8,062 nt of DNA from Parvularcula sp963922235. Lineage in GTDB: Bacteria; Pseudomonadota; Alphaproteobacteria; Caulobacterales; Parvularculaceae. A program made the position numbers and the translations under genes. The notes beneath the pieces are model-generated. The model made no database searches. It was not told where the DNA came from and was given only the letters and a program-made list of their open reading frames with translations. Positions 6,470 through 8,062 of this stretch are shown one piece after another. Position 1 is the first letter of the stretch; each line of letters starts with the position of its first letter. The DNA lies in assembly GCA_963922235.1 (NCBI GenBank), contig CAWUIJ010000126.1, positions 1 through 8,062 on the forward strand, written 5' to 3'.

Positions 6470-6568
6470 GAAACGAACCCTTAGTCTAACAATTGTATCT
6501 AAAGGCTTTGGACGTTAGCGACCAGAGGACCAGCGCAAGGGCTGCCACGCGAAGGAGTTCAGATTGCG
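6470..6568. promoter_or_regulatory. Divergent promoter region between degQ and the GT2 gene
   Basis: These 99 bases must hold the promoters of both degQ (minus) and the glycosyltransferase operon (plus). AAGGAG at 6552-6557 serves the latter, with a long 11-nt spacer. The 8-bp palindrome ACAATTGT (6489-6496) sits inside an imperfect dyad with arms CCTTAG (6479-6484) and CTAAAGG (6499-6505). I see only weak -10-like matches (minus-strand TACAAT overlapping the dyad) and no clear -35, so I do not mark exact promoters. Confidence 0.4.
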
Positions 6569-7759
6569 ATGATCGTCGGTCTCTTGTCAGCCATCCATCT
6601 GTTCGCGGCACTCATCGTTCTTGTGTTGAGCATTTGGCTGCTGCTCGAAGTTCTTGCATCCTTCGTTCCCCATCGCTCGCCGGAAATCAAAGCCGAAGCT
6701 GGCCCCGTTGCGGTTCTGATCCCCGCCCATAATGAAGGCGAAGGCCTCGCCGCCACACTGATTGATATCAAAGGGCAGCTACGACCGATCGACCGCTTGC
6801 TGGTGGTCGCGGACAATTGCACGGACAACACGGCCGAGGTCGCTGAACGCCATGGCGCTGAAGTTTTGATCAGGCAGGACGCGGAACGCCGCGGTAAAGG
6901 ATATGCGCTTCAGCACGGCCTCGATCACCTTCGCGCCTCACCGCCGTCGACAGTTTTTATGACCGATGCCGATTGTCTGCATAGTGAGGGAATGATCATA
7001 GGACTAGGCGCAGACGCCGAGCATTCTGGCTCACCCATGCAGGCGCTTTATCTGATGGAAGCGGGGGAGAATGCGCCGCCATCTCGGCTTGTTGCGGCCT
7101 TTGCTTGGCTTTTGATGAACGACATTCGGATGCGCGGGCTTCGGACGCTGGCAGGAACCACCAGGCTCGTTGGAGCTGGCGTGTCGTTTCCCTGGTCGAT
7201 AGCCGAAAGCCTCGCTCTTGGCTCGTCTGAGATCGTTGAGGATCTGGCCCTGACCGTCACACTGGCAGCACAAGGCCAACGCGTAAGCTTTGCTCCCCAC
7301 TATGTGGTGACGAGCACCTTTCCCGATGACGATGACGCAGCACGCGTTCAACGCGCACGATGGGAGCACGGCTCCCTGGGTGTAATCAGAAAAAGGCTCG
7401 GCCACTTGTTCGTGAGCGGCTTCAGCAAGATGGACCCTTGGCGGATCGCCCTCGCTTTGAACGTGGCGATTCCTCCCCTCACGGTGATGGCGCTCGTGAT
7501 CATAAGCACAGTGGTCTCAAGTCTGCCGCTGTTGGTGTTCGGGGAAACCAGCGGTTTTCTCGTTGCACTCACAGCAGGTTTTTTCTTTGCTGCTGCCCTT
7601 TTAATGAGTTGGTTTTTCCGAGGGCAGACCATTCTGCCCTTCTCGAAGGTCAAGGCGATGGTGTCGTTCATAGCATCAAAATTTGGCGTTTACGGAAAGT
7701 CTGCAAGAGCAAGTTCCACTGAATGGACTCGAACGCCGCGCGATGGGGAACAATCGTGA
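6569..7759 (+). CDS. Membrane-bound family 2 glycosyltransferase
   Basis: This 396-residue protein probably transfers a sugar from a nucleotide-sugar donor at the inner membrane during polysaccharide synthesis. One N-terminal membrane helix (about 3-31) precedes the cytoplasmic GT-A domain (about 45-275). The domain has the PAHNEGEG opening (52-59), VVADNCTD with D82, the DAD metal-binding motif at 133-135, the Glu-Asp pair at 224-225 (IVEDLAL) and QRARW (261-265), the QxxRW signature of processive enzymes. Two membrane helices (about 293-323 and 328-350) and a short polar tail follow. It resembles cellulose/hyaluronan synthase-type GT2 proteins but is much shorter than BcsA, with no PilZ domain. 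AAGGAG lies 11 nt before the ATG at 6569. The stop overlaps the next gene by four bases (GTGA), so the two are co-translated. The sugar and product are unknown. Confidence 0.9.
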   Translation: MIVGLLSAIHLFAALIVLVLSIWLLLEVLASFVPHRSPEIKAEAGPVAVLIPAHNEGEGLAATLIDIKGQLRPIDRLLVVADNCTDNTAEVAERHGAEVLIRQDAERRGKGYALQHGLDHLRASPPSTVFMTDADCLHSEGMIIGLGADAEHSGSPMQALYLMEAGENAPPSRLVAAFAWLLMNDIRMRGLRTLAGTTRLVGAGVSFPWSIAESLALGSSEIVEDLALTVTLAAQGQRVSFAPHYVVTSTFPDDDDAARVQRARWEHGSLGVIRKRLGHLFVSGFSKMDPWRIALALNVAIPPLTVMALVIISTVVSSLPLLVFGETSGFLVALTAGFFFAAALLMSWFFRGQTILPFSKVKAMVSFIASKFGVYGKSARASSTEWTRTPRDGEQS

Positions 7760-8062
7760 AGATCGCCTATCTCCTGAACACCTACCCCGTCACAAGTGGT
7801 ACCTTCATTCGGCGAGAGATCTTGGCCCTGGAAGCGCGAGGCCTCGAGATCACACGCTTTGCAGTCCGGCGGTGGGATCAGGAGCTCGTCGATCCGCGCG
7901 ACATCGCCGAGCAGGAGAAGACGGAATATCTCCTCAGTGGTAACGCGTCTGGGCTCATCGGCAGCTTCGTCAAGGAAATGATCTCCAATCCTGGCGGCGT
8001 CCTAAACGCCCTCCGACCTGTTCGTGATTTGATGAGAGCATCCGGCAGCATTATTCGTCCGC
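7756..8062 (+). CDS. GT4-like glycosyltransferase, N-terminal part (runs off the window)
   Basis: A GTG start at 7756 overlaps the stop of the GT2 gene by four bases and opens a frame to the window end (102 codons visible). The opening KIAYLLNTYP followed by TFIRREILALEARG is typical of GT-B, family 4 glycosyltransferases of exopolysaccharide and colanic acid type, where this segment forms the acceptor-binding first Rossmann fold. The donor-binding half lies outside the window. GGGGA about 6 nt upstream may help initiation, but coupling to the GT2 stop is likely more important. The frame has no stop in the 307 bases, matches neighbour composition and continues the cluster. Acceptor, donor sugar and full length cannot be judged here. 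Confidence 0.8.
   Translation, partial: MKIAYLLNTYPVTSGTFIRREILALEARGLEITRFAVRRWDQELVDPRDIAEQEKTEYLLSGNASGLIGSFVKEMISNPGGVLNALRPVRDLMRASGSIIRP

Noticed and set aside
7031..7405. Minus-strand open frame of 124 codons inside the GT2 gene
   Set aside because: The plus strand here carries the Glu-Asp and QxxRW motifs of the glycosyltransferase, so the minus frame is a shadow.
1..8062. CRISPR array, tRNA, insertion sequence or defence system
   Set aside because: I saw no regularly spaced repeats, no tRNA-like cloverleaf, no transposase, and no nuclease or toxin domain apart from the housekeeping XerD recombinase.

Overview
The window looks like a chromosomal segment of an alphaproteobacterium. 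The evidence is the protein types (an alphaproteobacterial-style AccA, XerD and short-loop Do protease), tight 4-nt GTGA gene overlaps, and a GC content of about 60-67% in the two core-gene stretches I counted by hand (1441-1500 and 5641-5700). A marine member of the Caulobacterales/Parvularculales type is my guess, but nothing here fixes the genus.

Left part (1-3707): the last 31 codons of a plus-strand gene, possibly a helicase, end at 98 and overlap the end of accA by 4 bases. A compact minus-strand operon follows. In transcription order it holds a 41-residue one-helix membrane protein (3707-3582), a 522-residue secreted protein of unknown function (3576-2008), xerD (2011-1079) and accA (1075-95). 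The gaps are 5 nt, a 4-nt overlap and 3 nt, so the four genes are probably co-transcribed and translationally coupled. XerD resolves chromosome dimers at division, and AccA commits acetyl-CoA to fatty acid synthesis.

Middle part (3708-5068): a 320-base region without an intact gene holds a weak terminator-like hairpin, a 46-codon open frame that reads like the tail of a lost minus-strand gene, an AT-rich stretch and a small palindrome. It leads into a plus-strand gene of 341 codons with a sulfotransferase-like P-loop fold. This gene is only about 45-48% GC in the three 60-base lines I counted, clearly below its neighbours, which suggests a recently acquired islet.

Right part (5069-8062): a minus-strand Do/DegQ-type periplasmic serine protease with an intact His-Asp-Ser triad and two PDZ domains ends 15 bases from the sulfotransferase-like gene. 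It is divergent, across 99 bases, from a membrane-bound family 2 glycosyltransferase. That gene overlaps by 4 bases the start of a GT4-like glycosyltransferase that runs off the window. The pair looks like the start of a surface or exopolysaccharide cluster.

I do not see a CRISPR array, tRNA, rRNA or insertion sequence. The least explained items are the low-GC sulfotransferase-like islet with the gene remnant beside it, and the uncharacterised microprotein and secreted protein that lead the xerD-accA operon.
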